From Serilophus lunatus (lineage: Eukaryota > Chordata > Aves > Passeriformes > Eurylaimidae): 64,000 nt of DNA. Where the stretch lies: contig VXBA01003825.1 of the NCBI GenBank assembly GCA_013399895.1, positions 192,744 through 256,743 on the forward strand, written 5' to 3'. Below the pieces are notes generated by a model that was not told the origin of the DNA, did not search any database, and saw nothing but the letters and a program-made list of their open reading frames with translations. How positions within the stretch are numbered: the stretch's first letter is position 1; every line of letters starts with the position of its first letter. This document shows, one piece after another, positions 14,346-26,600 of this stretch. A program made the position numbers and the translations under genes.

Positions 14346-15971
14346 ACATCTAGATGAAGATACTCAAGTACTTGAGCTGCCAAACAACGGGAGATTTTTC
14401 TTCATTAAAAATAGACACTTAACAAGAATTCAAGAAAGTAAGGGTTTAGGGAGCAGGTTTATGTGGAAGGATGTTTTGAAACTATATTGTTGCTATATGT
14501 TGGAACACATTTTAATATAACAAAACTGACAAAAAGCCAGTTTTCTCTGGCTATCTGAGGTTTTTTAAAGCTGTTTTTAGCTTGTCGACTTTGAACACAA
14601 AACTCTTCAGCAACACTTCGATTTCTTTTTACTATGGCATATGACATTCTTCAATGTCTACTTTGACTGTAAGTTGCATGAGTTCGTCCATGTTTTGTAC
14701 ACTGATTTTACTAAATAATCCAAAGCTGACATGAAATGAATCCTCAGATGAGTAAAGTACACAAGAATTTAGATACAATAGTGGTGCAGATTGTTCTGAA
14801 CAAATCTTCTATTTTCTTAAATTTCCTTTCTCTAAAACTGTGTAACCTTTTCAATAATTTCTATGCAGATGGGAATATGTACCTTGAAATGCAAGATCAG
14901 ACTATTCTTGCATTTCACAACAACACAGTATAACAACAGAGTCCATTTAGAGATAGAAAACAGTAAATGAACAAGTCAGAAACAGTTTCTTTAGCATTTG
15001 TCTACCCATAAAGACGGTTGCATAACCATATTTTATGTTGGGAAAGATAAGATGACTAAGTCTTGCACTTAAAATGAAGCAGCTACACACAAGCTACTAA
15101 GAATCTTTTGTTTTCTAACATACAATTCTGTGTGGCTGTTAGGGCATAACTTCAAGAGATCTCTTTGGAGAGGCAAAGATGTGTGTGGGTACATGGGTGC
15201 AAACTGTGTGATATTCTTACCTGCAGAACAGACTGACATAGGAAAATCTATTTACAAATAATCAAAGTTCGAGGCTCTGGAAAAAGCCCCCCACTTTCCC
15301 ATCAAGAAATAATCCCAGGCTGAAGGAATGGGCACGAATAGTTCACATTACCTTGGTCATGAAATACTTTTGTGCATCATCTTTCCTATTCAAAGAGGAG
15401 CAGACAGTGACATATGAGTGATCAGACATAGTGAAAAGTACGTTTGTCTTGCAAAACAGCACCCCGCCTTTGTTTTAAAAAAAGATTCTATTTTTCTCAA
15501 GGGTTATGAGTGTTACAAAATCCTTTGAGACTCAGGAGATCAATAGCTATGTGATTTTGTTTTTTTCTGTTTTCCCTAGCAACTTCAGGTGTTACTGGCT
15601 TTCTGCGTTTGTTTCTTTAATGGAAAGCTGAAAATGGTAAGTATGTAGGTAATGAGGCTTCCAATACAAAGAAAGCATGATACTTGTAGTTTCAAAGTAC
15701 TAAATCTTTCCATAGATGATTTTAAAACAAAAAGCAATTCAACAAAGCAACTATTTCCTCCCCATATTTTTCTTTATGTTTTTTTTTTCTAGAGAATAGT
15801 GTGTTGCGACCTGCAGAATTTATTTGCTGTCTGTTCTCTTCGAAACTGATGACACTTTTCAGTTTTGAAAAAAAAAATGTTTTAAAAGACACCCCAAAGA
15901 GATCTCTGCTTTATTATAGATGGAACTTTGGATTCCTTTGTGGTCCCTGAGTAAAGTTGAGTTTGATGCTT
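14346..15971. other. Intron 5 spacer, no recognised element
   Basis: AT-rich intronic sequence between two CR1 fragments. It includes short poly-T and poly-A runs, for example near 15781 and 15868. No exon, RNA gene or repeat family was recognised. Confidence 0.5.
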
Positions 15972-16410
15972 ACAGAATCATAAAATCATAGAATTTCAAG
16001 GGTTGTAAGGGACCTTTAAAGATCATCTAGTTGCACCCCCTCCCACCATACACAGGAACACCTCCCGCTAGGTGAGGTTTCTCAAGGCTTTGTACGACCT
16101 GGCCTTGAACACTGCCAGGATTAATGCATCCACAACTTCCATGGGCAAACTGTTACAGTATCTTACCATCCTCCTAGTAAAGAATTTCTTCCTCCTATCT
16201 AACCTAAATTTCCCCTCTTGCAATCCGTATCCATTACTCCTTGTCCTATCACTACAGTTCCTGACAAACTTCTTTCCCTCTAGGCCCCCTTCAGGTACTG
16301 AAAGCTTACTATGAGGTCACCACACAACCTCCTCTTCTCCAGGCTGAACAGCCCCAACTTTCTCAGCCTGTCTTCAAAGGGAAGATGTTCCAGTTCTCTC
16401 AATCCCTACT
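15972..16410 (-). mobile_element. CR1 LINE 3' fragment, about 440 bp
   Basis: It starts acagaatcataaaatcatag, the reverse complement of a CR1 octamer tail (ATTCTRTG repeats). It continues with the 3' UTR signature (gttgtaagggacctttaaag, atcatctagttgcacc) and then the reverse of the ORF2 C-terminal coding segment, ending near ttctcaatccctac. The element is on the minus strand, sense to HOMER1. The ORF2 part is degraded. It is a 5'-truncated insertion of standard type. Confidence 0.9.
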
Positions 16411-19400
16411 TATTGGTTGAATGGTTTCCTATAATGACACTAAACAATATCAAACATACTGGATTGAAGTAGGAGTTAAGAAAACACCAACTTTCTATGC
16501 AAGGTCTTCTACACATACTGTTTCAATAACTCCTCTTGAAAAGATGACCGTATGTTTGATTTCAAAACTCAAAAACCAGCAGATTCTAAATAATATATGT
16601 ACAGATCATACCATAAAACAAGCGTCACAGACACTGCTCACAAATTCAAACAAGCATTCATACTGGTATCAAAATGCACAACAGAAAAAGTTCATTATTC
16701 AAGTAAATTACTTGGAAAATCTAGAATAAAGAGACTCCTCCTCCTCTTCCTAAAAATGACAAAAACAAGGCCACTGTAGGCTAAGAGTAAACTCCTAAAA
16801 TGAGTAACACAGCTGAAAAAATGTATTCTTGCAATATTAACAAGAGTAATGCTTGTAAAATAATGGGCACCACAAAAAAAATCCAACCCAAACCACTCAC
16901 CCTACAGAATTGGATTTAGTGTTAAGTATCACAGATCCCAATTCACAAAGCCAATGTTTACAGCTGCTAAAGCATTAGCAACCTTTTCATGTTATCAGCA
17001 CTTTGGATAGTTTGAACTCAATGGATTTACTTCAAAAACTGAAATTTCAATCCTTAAGCAAGATAGTTGTCTTTTTTTTTTTTGTAATAGGGCTCTTTTT
17101 CTTATGTTAGTGATTAAAGCAGGAAAAATTACATAGCAAATACAGTATGGTTTTGTCTTTTTTTATTATAAATGTACTTGACGAGTATGTTTCAAGAGCA
17201 TTTACTTATCCCTCAGGACTGTATTTATATAATCTAATTTCACCCAGCTCACATCATCTGCATGACTCCCTTTGAGCTCTCACTAAAGAAACATCAGCAA
17301 GTATGCAATTCACAGGCCTCAAATTAGAACATGCCTAGGTGCACAAGGAAGAGGGTGAAATTGTTCTCTTAAGTGTTAGATTGTTTCTAGTTTTTTTGCT
17401 CTCAGCCATTCCCCCAGGTATTAAAATTAGCTCTATTTGTTTTAGAGTTTCTTAATTTTGAAGAGTTAAGCAACAGATATGACATGGCCATTCTTTATCT
17501 CCAACTCTCCTTCCACTGGAGGTAGCTAATGAAAAAGCTACCAAAAGATATTCCAAAGATACCTTAAAGAATTTGTCAGAAATTGTCAAAATCAGAAAAG
17601 TCTAACATGAAAAAATAATTACACAAACAAAATATAAGATTTTCCTTTCAAATTAAAAATTTCCTTGCAAGAACTTTTTTTTTTTTTTAAAGGAGACCAT
17701 ACTTGAGCTAGATCTCAGCAGCTTAGGCTGAAGTACAGGAGTTTGGGAAAACGGCAAGAATTAGGTCAGGGGAAGGAGAGGAGAGCACCAGGCTCTTGCT
17801 AGGGGTGCACAAGAGGCTGAAAAACAGTATAGCTATGGCCTTCACAACATCAAACAAATGTTAGTTGAGGGGAAGTCAAGATCTAGGTCTAAGTTTCTCT
17901 ATCAATCATTTCTTTGCTTACACTGACAGCAGGAACATATCACCTTTGAGTTTTTTCTGAGTGTGACTCAAGAAATAAAAATCTTTTTCAACAGAGCAAT
18001 TGAATTGTCCTGAAATGTCGCAGTTCATACTGTGCAATGTGAAGACAGTTACTGCCTTTTATGTTATACAGAAGCCTTTCTAAAAATGCCTGACTTTATC
18101 AGTTTCCACAACAGAAAGTTTTCAGAACTTGGGTGGATAAAGCTTAGAGCAGCTTGATTTGATCTCTAGCTGTTCTTTGAGCAGGATCTTGGATTATGGA
18201 GCTTGTGTGCCTCCTCACAACAACAAATTATCCTCTGATCAGGTTAAATAACATTTAAAATAAAGAATTTTAAAAAAGAAATACACAAGTCAGGACTATT
18301 TGTTAAGGAAGCTATGCATAACCCTATAAAGAACATCCAAATATTAGGATTTGAGTATATATTCAAATTACAAAACATCACAATAATTATGAACACAAAA
18401 ATTATCTTTAAAGCCAGGTTAACATTTCTGTATGACTCACAAAGTACCTGTACTGTAACACAACTACAATGTTTAAGCTTGTAGAAGTGAGCAGTTTTAA
18501 TATACACCATGAAAAATCTACTGAAGAGATTTCTATATACAACTTTTAATGAAAACTCAATGAAAGAACATGATCTAGCAGCAAGAGTTTTGGTTTTTCT
18601 TTGTTGTACAGCATTGGATTTACATGGAGCATTATTAAACAGTAACCTATCTAGACAATAACATATCTAAGACATAAGCATCATGTGAGTTAAGTCCATT
18701 TTCTCTAAGGCAATGAGTCAAAATTCCCCATTAAAAATTTGTTTGAATACAAAACCACAAATTTGAACTAACAAGCAACGAACACACACATATATAGTCT
18801 GATCAAACATTATGTAATAGAAATTCCAAATTTATGTATTACAAGAAAAATGAGGTACAAGTCACAGTTGACAGAAAACTGAAGACTTTCAGGGTTTGTC
18901 CCAGACGAATCCTCTTACATTTTGTTTCTGAAAATGGGTTTTATCAGCTTCTTAAGGTCCCAAAACTGGAATAGAGCTTGTAATAAACAAATATATCCTC
19001 TTCAAGAGTGAAAGAGCAAGTTCATCATTTATCAAAAAGCAGCAGAGTTCCCAAGATACACTATTCAGCCTTAGAATAGAATTCAAATATTAAAACTGAA
19101 TAGTTTTAATAGAAGTTTTAATCCTCATGGTGCATAGTATAAAATTCTTGGTCATCTGAAAACTTTTATTTAAAAGCCAGTTACATCAGAAGTAGGTAAT
19201 ATTTTCAGCAACTATTTTCTCTCCAAAATCCATTTTATGACCAACCATTTTTGGTTGGAGAAAAAATAAAAAAATCACAACTTGAAGAATGTGGAAAATA
19301 TTTTTAAACAAGGAAATTGTCTAAGGAAATTAAAATTTACTTAAGAACAAAAAAATGTACTTAGAACAAAAATACTTTAGTCTTAATTATTTTAGATATT

Positions 19401-20762
19401 AGATTTGATTAATTAAGCTGTGCTAGGAAAAAGTCTTCCTAGACTTGCTACTGTTCAATCAGCATCTCAGAAAAGACTTTTAAAAATTCTAATGCAAGGC
19501 TTAGCCTACATTTTACTTCTGTTTGTTCCAGAAACATTTACTCATGAAAGCAGCACTCAGGCTATAGCATATTATAGGACATGAGAGCTCACAATAATAT
19601 GATTTTATAGTTCAATGTTAACAATCATACATAGATAAAAAAAGGCAAGGCATTTAATTACAAGAATTTATCTTCTATGCAAGACTTATAACTGTTTAAT
19701 ACTCTTATCTCAAGCAGTTGATTTGAGTAATAATGCTTGTTAAGAGCTTAAAAAGGACTTTCCAGATGAGAATAAATTGAAGCAACTGGACTTCAGCCCT
19801 ACCATGCTCATGGGAAAAGAATGAGATTTTAGACATATTCTGAAGAAAGTTAATTTCAATACACAGAATTATTTATTGAAGTAATAAGATACTCAAGTTC
19901 AAATAAAACTCTGGTGACTTAAGTAATGCTGTTTTTTGGTAGTAGTCAGAAAATAGCTATAAATAAAAATGTAGTCTATGTTTATGCTGCTGAAATAACA
20001 GGCCTCAACTAGTTACGCTAAGATATAAAGGGGGGAGAGCACACTTGCACAAGAAGACATCTCTAGCCAGCAAAGATGTGTTATAGCAATATCCAATTGA
20101 AAATTTTTCAAGTGAGCAGATTAAAAAGGACAAGCAGTAAGACGTAAACTAAAGCATGACTTCCACATGTGTGATTTCTGACTCTTCTTCCACTCCTGCC
20201 AGACTCCTCTAGTTCATACAAAGACATGAAACCCCTTATCTAAACTACTGTTTTGACAGTAGCCCTCTTCAAACCTTTTCTCCTCTGTACCTGCCACAGA
20301 GACATCTGCACTCTGCTGTGCTTGTTGGCCCTCTTAGCAGCAACATAGTTGCCCCCTCACCAGCCACCCTTGCCACACAGTGCTGTGGCACCTCATCCTG
20401 AGCAAAAAGCTCCAACATTTGTCTAATGACTGCCTGGGCTCCTGCTGTATAGCCCCTCACATGCATTCCCTGTACTCCAACCTACATTGAAGACCACCCC
20501 TTTTCACTCTTCACAGGATAAGTATGTACTGTAAATGGCAGAGCAGAATAGAGCTTTCCCATTTATTGAAGAAATTAACTAACAACACGACACTCAAAAT
20601 GTCCTTCCAGCTTACCCTCCTCACCCTGAAGTGCTGAGTAAACTTAACCTTTGCTGAAACATAAGATGAAGGAGAAAAAGGCTTGAGATCAGCAGAAGTT
20701 ACCAGGGTGAACAGGGAAAGAGCTTACTCAGTTCAGAAACTCCTCTCCAACACACGAATTGC
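16411..20762. other. Intron 5 spacer, no recognised element
   Basis: About 4.3 kb of AT-rich intronic sequence. Poly-T stretches occur near 17070-17085 and 17677-17690. The plus frame 16421-16729 (102 codons) and the minus frame 18244-18510 are low in complexity and show no domain. No exon or repeat family was recognised. Depending on its length, the Homer1a 3' UTR could reach into the right part of this stretch. Confidence 0.5.
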
Positions 20763-21702
20763 AACAGAATCACACAATTAACTATGTTGGAAAAGACCTT
20801 TAAGATTAGTAAATCCAACCTATGACCTAATATCACCTCTTCAATTAAACCATGGCACTAAATGCCACATCCAGTCTTTTTTTAAACACTTCCAGGGACA
20901 GTGGTTCTGCCACCACCATTGGCAGGCCATTCCAATGGTCAATCACTCTGTGACTTTTTTTCTAGCATCCAGCCTAAACGCCCCCTGATGGAGCTTTTGC
21001 CCTCTTGTTCTGTCACTTGTTGCTTGGGAGAAGATACTGACCCCCACCTGGCTAGAGCCGCCTTCCAGGGAGTTGTAGACAGCAATGAAGTTTCCACTGA
21101 GCCTCCTCTTCTTCAGGCTAAACAATGCCAGCTCCCTCAGCTGCTCCTCATAGGGCTTGTGCTCCAGTCCCCTCACCAGCCTCAGAGCCCTTCTCTGGAC
21201 ATGCTCCAACATTTCAATATCTTTTCTAAACTGAGGAGCCCAGAACTGGACTCAGCACTCAAGGTGTGGCCTAATCAGTGCTGAGCACAGGGGAAAAATC
21301 ACTTCCCTAGTCCTGCTGGCCACACTATTCCTGATACAAGCCAGAATGCCACTGGCCTTCTTGGCCACCTGGACACACTGCTGGCTCATGTTCAGTTTCC
21401 TGTCAACCAGCACCTCCAGGTCCCTTTCTGTCCGGCTCCTCCCCAGCCACTCTGTCCCCAGCCTTTAGCACTGCATGTGGTTGTTGTGGCCAAAGTGTAG
21501 AAACCCATCATTTGGACTTGTTAAATCTCATGCCATTGGATTCTGCCCATCTCTCCACCCTGTTCCAGGTCCCTCTGCAGAGCTCTCCTACCCTCTTAAC
21601 AGATTGACACCTGGTCCCAACTTGGCATCATCTGTAAACTTGCTAATGGTGGATCCAATCTCCTCGTGCAGATCAATACAGATATTAAACACACACAGCA
21701 CA
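20763..21702 (-). mobile_element. CR1 LINE fragment, about 940 bp, with ORF2 C-terminus
   Basis: A long CR1 copy in the same orientation as HOMER1. The 3' end (cagaatcacacaattaacta, then gttggaaaagacctttaag) lies at the low-coordinate end. At 20943-21212 a minus-strand frame of 89 codons without a stop reads MLEHVQRRALRLVRGLEH and later SLKKRR and SDRTRG, the characteristic C-terminal segment of CR1 ORF2. Upstream sequence to about 21700 (ctggcctaatcagtgctg and the ctgctggctcatgttcag region) is the further CR1 3' region. The N-terminal endonuclease and catalytic reverse transcriptase parts are absent. Confidence 0.9.
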
Positions 21703-23453
21703 GGAAAAAAAAAAAGCCTCTACACAAATATGCCCATTTAACCAAGATTAACAAAATCTTGGAGGCCTCGCTTTTCTGTCTTTTTTTTGCATGTCTCATG
21801 CATCTGTATTTCTAATAAAACTTTATTTGTTTATAATAAAACCCTTACCCATTCCAAAAATTGCTTTATTTCCAAGGGGGTAAAAACTTATGTTTTCTTC
21901 AGTAATAATCCATTAACAAATGAAGCTACTATTACCAAGACAATACCCCTTGTCTTCTAAGAATCTACATGAGAAGTGAATCTCAAAATGCAGTAATTGT
22001 TGGAAAACCAATTACAGCTAGTGGTATTTTATAGAACAAAAACATAAACTAGGTGCTCACTGCATACACGACATAGAAAAATGCAATGAATGTAAAAGTT
22101 TTGATATCTCTATTCTACACCACCAATAATGACAACTGGGTAGTTTGAAAAGCAGCTTCAGTCATGCCCAGTGAGGAGCAAACCTAGTTACTATATTGGC
22201 ATACCAGAAAACATATTTACATATGCAGAATTGGAGGGGATGTCTCCAACCTATAATTTTTTGAGAAAAAAAACCACACTATTCATGTGTGGACTTTATC
22301 ACAACTCCTTTCCACAAAAATAATTGATAGATAATCGTAACACTCAAAAGTTTAAATTAACTCATTACAGAACACCGATAGATGTGCAACATTTGCAATA
22401 TTCCTTCAACATGCACATAGCCCTCTTACAGTGCACCATTTCTTCTAAAAATAGAATAGATGCACTGATGATAGTATAAAAATAAACACAATCACTCTGT
22501 TAAAAAAAAAGGTGCCAAAGTTTGGTTTGTTTGTTGTTTTTTTCTTATTTGAAAATGTATTTTTTTTTCCAGATGTTTAATAGCATTATTCTGATACAAA
22601 AGCTGAGATGTCCTGCAAAATTTCACTTTCACTTCTGCTCACTCTGAATTGCATGACATATCTGAAGTGCAAGTATTCCTTTAACTTTGATCAAGAGCTC
22701 TTAAACTCTACTTAAACTGAATTACACAAAGTTTTAAAAAATAAATCTACTATTTCTAGCTGTGTTCTAAGTTCATGAAATGTTTAACTTACTCTCTACG
22801 GTCCCAATACATTATATGTTTTATTGAGAGTGACTCCTTTACAACTACTTCTAATAGGCAAGATAGATCCCTTGTACCTTTGCATCGTTAAATAAAAGGT
22901 CCTACCTTTCTTAAAGAACTACAGAGCACAGCATTCCTGGTGCGACAAATTATAATTCAGTTTGAAGCAGAACTACACTTCACTTGTATTTTGAAAAAAG
23001 TTGAAAAATTTTACAACCGTCAAAGAACTGTTCAATTAAAGGCTGCTTTAAACTTCATAATCCAAAAGTGCTGTAAGAGTCTCTTTTCTTCCAACAACTT
23101 GTCAAAGAAAGGTTGACATCCAGTCCCATCCGTCATTCAAAGAATGTGTGCAAAAATAATTTAATTGGAATATCCTATGAAACAGGTAATTTTACTAAGA
23201 TCTCAGACACTAAATTAGTGATTCCTGTTAAAGGGACACCTACACTAACCATAGTTTAAGGGCCGATTACAAAGTAATGTTCCCCCAAATCTTATTCCAA
23301 GAGATTTTCTCATACTTTTTTTTTTTTTTTAGTTAAAATAAAGGTTATATTGCAAATCTAAAAGTCAGTCCATTTTGAGGTGGAAGGGCAGGTTTGCTTG
23401 TTTTCCCCACACAACATGGGAAAAGGTCCCTTTAACAAGGAAAGAGCCAGGCA
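21703..23453 (-). other. HOMER1: Probable Homer1a 3' UTR (also start of intron 5 for long isoforms)
   Basis: This sequence follows the Homer1a stop on the minus strand. ATTTA pentamers, the core of AU-rich decay elements in mammalian Homer1a mRNA, occur as plus-strand taaat at 23211, 22889, 22742 and 22353. Four in 1.1 kb is about what AT-rich DNA gives by chance. Possible AATAAA signals on the minus strand are at 22820-22825, 21865-21870 and 21822-21827. The true 3' end cannot be fixed from sequence; in rodents the UTR is several kilobases long. No protein-coding content is seen. Confidence 0.5.
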
Positions 23454-23487
23454 TCACTTAATCAGGATGTGGGAATGGAATCTGTAC
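23454..23487 (-). CDS. HOMER1: Homer1a-specific C-terminal tail from exon 5 read-through
   Basis: Continuing in frame past the exon 5 donor gives eleven residues, RYRFHSHILIK, followed by a TGA stop at 23454-23456. The tail of mammalian Homer1a is also eleven residues, produced in the same way from intron 5, and from memory is RYTFNSAIMIK. Length, position and the R-Y-x-F and I-x-I-K pattern all agree. The resulting 187-residue protein has EVH1 but no coiled coil. In mammals this form is an immediate early gene product that competes with the multivalent long Homers and uncouples receptor scaffolds. Function in this species is inferred from that. Confidence 0.92.
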
Positions 23488-23630
23488 CTATGGGTAAATG
23501 GCAATGCGTTCTGGGTTGGTTCAGCCCTTGGTTCTGAGTTCTGCGTCACTTCTGGCATCACTCTCTCGTCATCTGTCCCGTTAATACTTTCCGGTGTTAA
23601 AGGAGACTGAATATCCCCTCCAGCTGATTC
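23488..23630 (-). CDS. HOMER1: HOMER1 exon 5, shared by long and short isoforms (P-motif region)
   Basis: This 143-nt exon encodes residues 130-176 plus two bases, starting ESAGGDIQSPLTPE and ending NALPFTH. The acceptor is TTTAAG/GAATC. The donor lies inside CATAG/GTACAG, leaving phase 2 for the long-isoform exon 6, which is not in this window. SPLTPE (residues 138-143) is the known Homer1 internal P-motif, able to bind the EVH1 domain of another Homer. One small length difference is visible: ERVMPEV here against ERTPDV in mammals, one residue more. The donor lacks G at +5, so it is weaker than those of exons 1, 3 and 4, which suits regulated read-through. Confidence 0.96.
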
Positions 23631-26600
23631 CTTAAATAAAACAAACAATACATGAGAATGAAAAATTGACCTGCTCAGGAAGGCTATGCACATTAAAAGC
23701 ACTAACTTTAATTCTTAAACGATACACAAATTTTAGGTAGCATTAATACAAGGTTCAGATTTCCAGCACCCCTTGAGGTCACATTACATCATGTGTAGTT
23801 AATATAAAAGTACGCTACTACAAGATTCACACTATCTTGCACAAAACACAACTGGGCTATGAATTCTTTGCAAGTATCCAGCCTTCTGCTTATTACAGTT
23901 CTCACTCTTACCCATTTATTACATTAAGCCCTCATCCTGATGCACAAAGGGTGACTACTGACATCCAGTATTCTTGTCTCATACTTTATATTCTAACACA
24001 GTCAAACAATTCTGATACTATTTATTAACCACAGTGAACAGTGGAAGAACACTTGTGGTGCATCCACAGTTTCACCTATGAGTCATTTGCAAAGAACACC
24101 TGTTCAACAGAGTACAGGCAAAATCTTCATAGGCATGCTAGCCTGGCCTAGCTCTTACTGGTTATGGCATTATCTGGGAAGGAGAATACTCCATCTACAC
24201 CCAAGTAGCTTCTGCTATGACCATACAACTGAACACCTGAAAACCTTCATGACTGCCACCCAGCAGAAGGCCCCGGTGCATTTTACAATACTCTTCATCG
24301 CACCAGCATGTATATTTGTGGGCACAATTAAGTGTGAAAGGAGAACAGAGATAGCAAAATAAAGATGCAAATAAATTACTCGATATAAATTGTATGGGTT
24401 TGTCTATTACTATACTCTGATAGGATAGACATCTGATAAACAGTTTCAACTGACAATAAATTAAAGTCTTTATGGACTTCAAAGTTTTTCTTCTATTTCC
24501 TCTTCTTCCCAAACTATACTAGATACTCTTAAAAAATACATACCACAACCTACAAAATTTGGATGGCTTGTATATTTAAGATAAAATTCCTACAACACTA
24601 TTATTAGATAGATAAAGTCAGAGACTACTTATTAAAATATTTTAAGGGTGAATGCATAAAAGTAATTTCAGTAGAGGTAAAAAACCCATACAAATTCCAT
24701 CTAGGCTTATTTTTCAGTAAAGTACTTCCACAGACCTCTGATACGATCTATTATCTGATAAATACCTGGGAAAGCAAAGCAGAGTCTGCTGGTGAAGAGA
24801 AAAATAGGCCTGTTTCCCACCAAAAACAAACAAAAAATCCAAAGAATATATTCATCAGATGAAGTAAAATATCCAAAAAACCCATGCAACTACCACTTCC
24901 TGGCATTTTATAGGATCAATACTTCCATAAAGCTCATAAGACCTGAGAGAAGCAGACTAACTTATGTGGGCTTTAGGCAAGATTGTTCTGAAGTTTTAAC
25001 ATGGCTTGAATCTGCTCAGTACTTGAACTACAAACATGTATTCAATTTCTGAGATACTTCTGCTCTTAACTTTTGTTTTATATTTCTTTGCCATTTCACA
25101 GGGTTTTGCAGGGCATTCAGAATTGAAACTCACAAACATTAGTGGTATTTTCAGGCTTGCATCAAACAATATTCAACAGCAATACCTTTTGCACTGTTTT
25201 GTTACATTAGTTATTTGAATAAAGATTCAATCTGTAGGGACATACTAAGGACATATTTTTTCTCTTTTAGAATTATGTAGTGGAGAGGGTAGGCAATGTA
25301 CTATATCTAGTTCTTGAATTAAATTGTAAATAATAAGGACATTTTTAAAGCAGTATCAAGAGAAATAAAACATTTTATTTAAATTTTGACATGGGTATTT
25401 TCCAGTTTTGATATGCAGTACCTCCCTACTTATTATTAATTTAATCCAGAAAGATATCTGCAAGTCCAAGACAGCAGAGGGATTGACACTTGTAGATAAC
25501 TAGGTTAGTGGTACAGAGCTTCTCACATGCTATTTTCCAATGGCCTTCCTGTCAATCCTGTCAAAGCTTCATAAAAGAGCCTAGTTCCTGCAAAGTTGTG
25601 AGTGATCACTGAAAATATCTCCTTCCTCTTTTACTCTCCCTCTCTGCAATGGATCACTGTGCAAAAGGCAAAGAAGGGCTACAAAATGATTGAGAAAGGA
25701 AGCGCTAGAATTATTTGCCTTGCAGCCACGTTCTGGGAGATGATGAAAATGACAACAAATGCACCCTCAAATGTCTCTAGGATTCCACCTTCCCCGGCCA
25801 GTACCAAGCAACCTCTTCCTCCCAGGCATAAATCTCTTTGAAGGAGCTCCAGTGACACGGAAGTCCTGCAGTTTGCCATGATGCCACTGCTTTTTATCTG
25901 TTCCAAACTCTGAAGTTCTTGTATCAATTCCCTTCTCTCTAGGGAACTAGTATATGAAGACTACTATGCTCATGTGCCAGCACTTGAACTAACTGTATTA
26001 TTCAGAAAAATACACTTTCTTATCAACACAGTGAAGAGCCACGCAAAGAAAAGGAAGGCCTGAAAAGAAAATTACTCCTAAGTGTGCCATAATGAAATTG
26101 CAGCCCTCAGCAGGCATTATAGAATTGTTCAACGTAACATTCCAGCTAACTGCCTACAGTATAAAATGTTAGGTTTCATCTGTTAAAGGAACTCTGTACA
26201 GGAAAATGAGCAATATTAATAGCTCATAGAATTTAAGAGAAAGCTTTAACCTTGAGGAGCAGAAAGATGAAAGCATCTTGTCTCTGAGCGAGTAGCTTAA
26301 ATTTACATCCAAATCAGGTAATAAGTCACTCATTTTGACAGTGATTTAACTTCTGAGTCCAGAATATTAATCCACATGCCAAAACAGAAGCACAGTAAAG
26401 TTTTGCATATAACATCAAGAAACTAGAGGCCTGGCTGAAGCACTTTACTGTTTCTAAAGCCAAGTGTATGTTGACAACAAGTGTATAATATTAAAATACA
26501 TATTTCCATTGTCTCTGTGGATTTTACCAGAAATTTAGAGGCAATCAAGAAAACAAATTAAAAAAACCTGCCTTATTTTTTTCCTATTAGAGTAGAGCAA

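Noticed and set aside
22353..23215. ATTTA pentamers as proof of a Homer1a AU-rich decay region
   Set aside because: Four in 1.1 kb is close to the chance number in AT-rich sequence and no overlapping clusters are seen.
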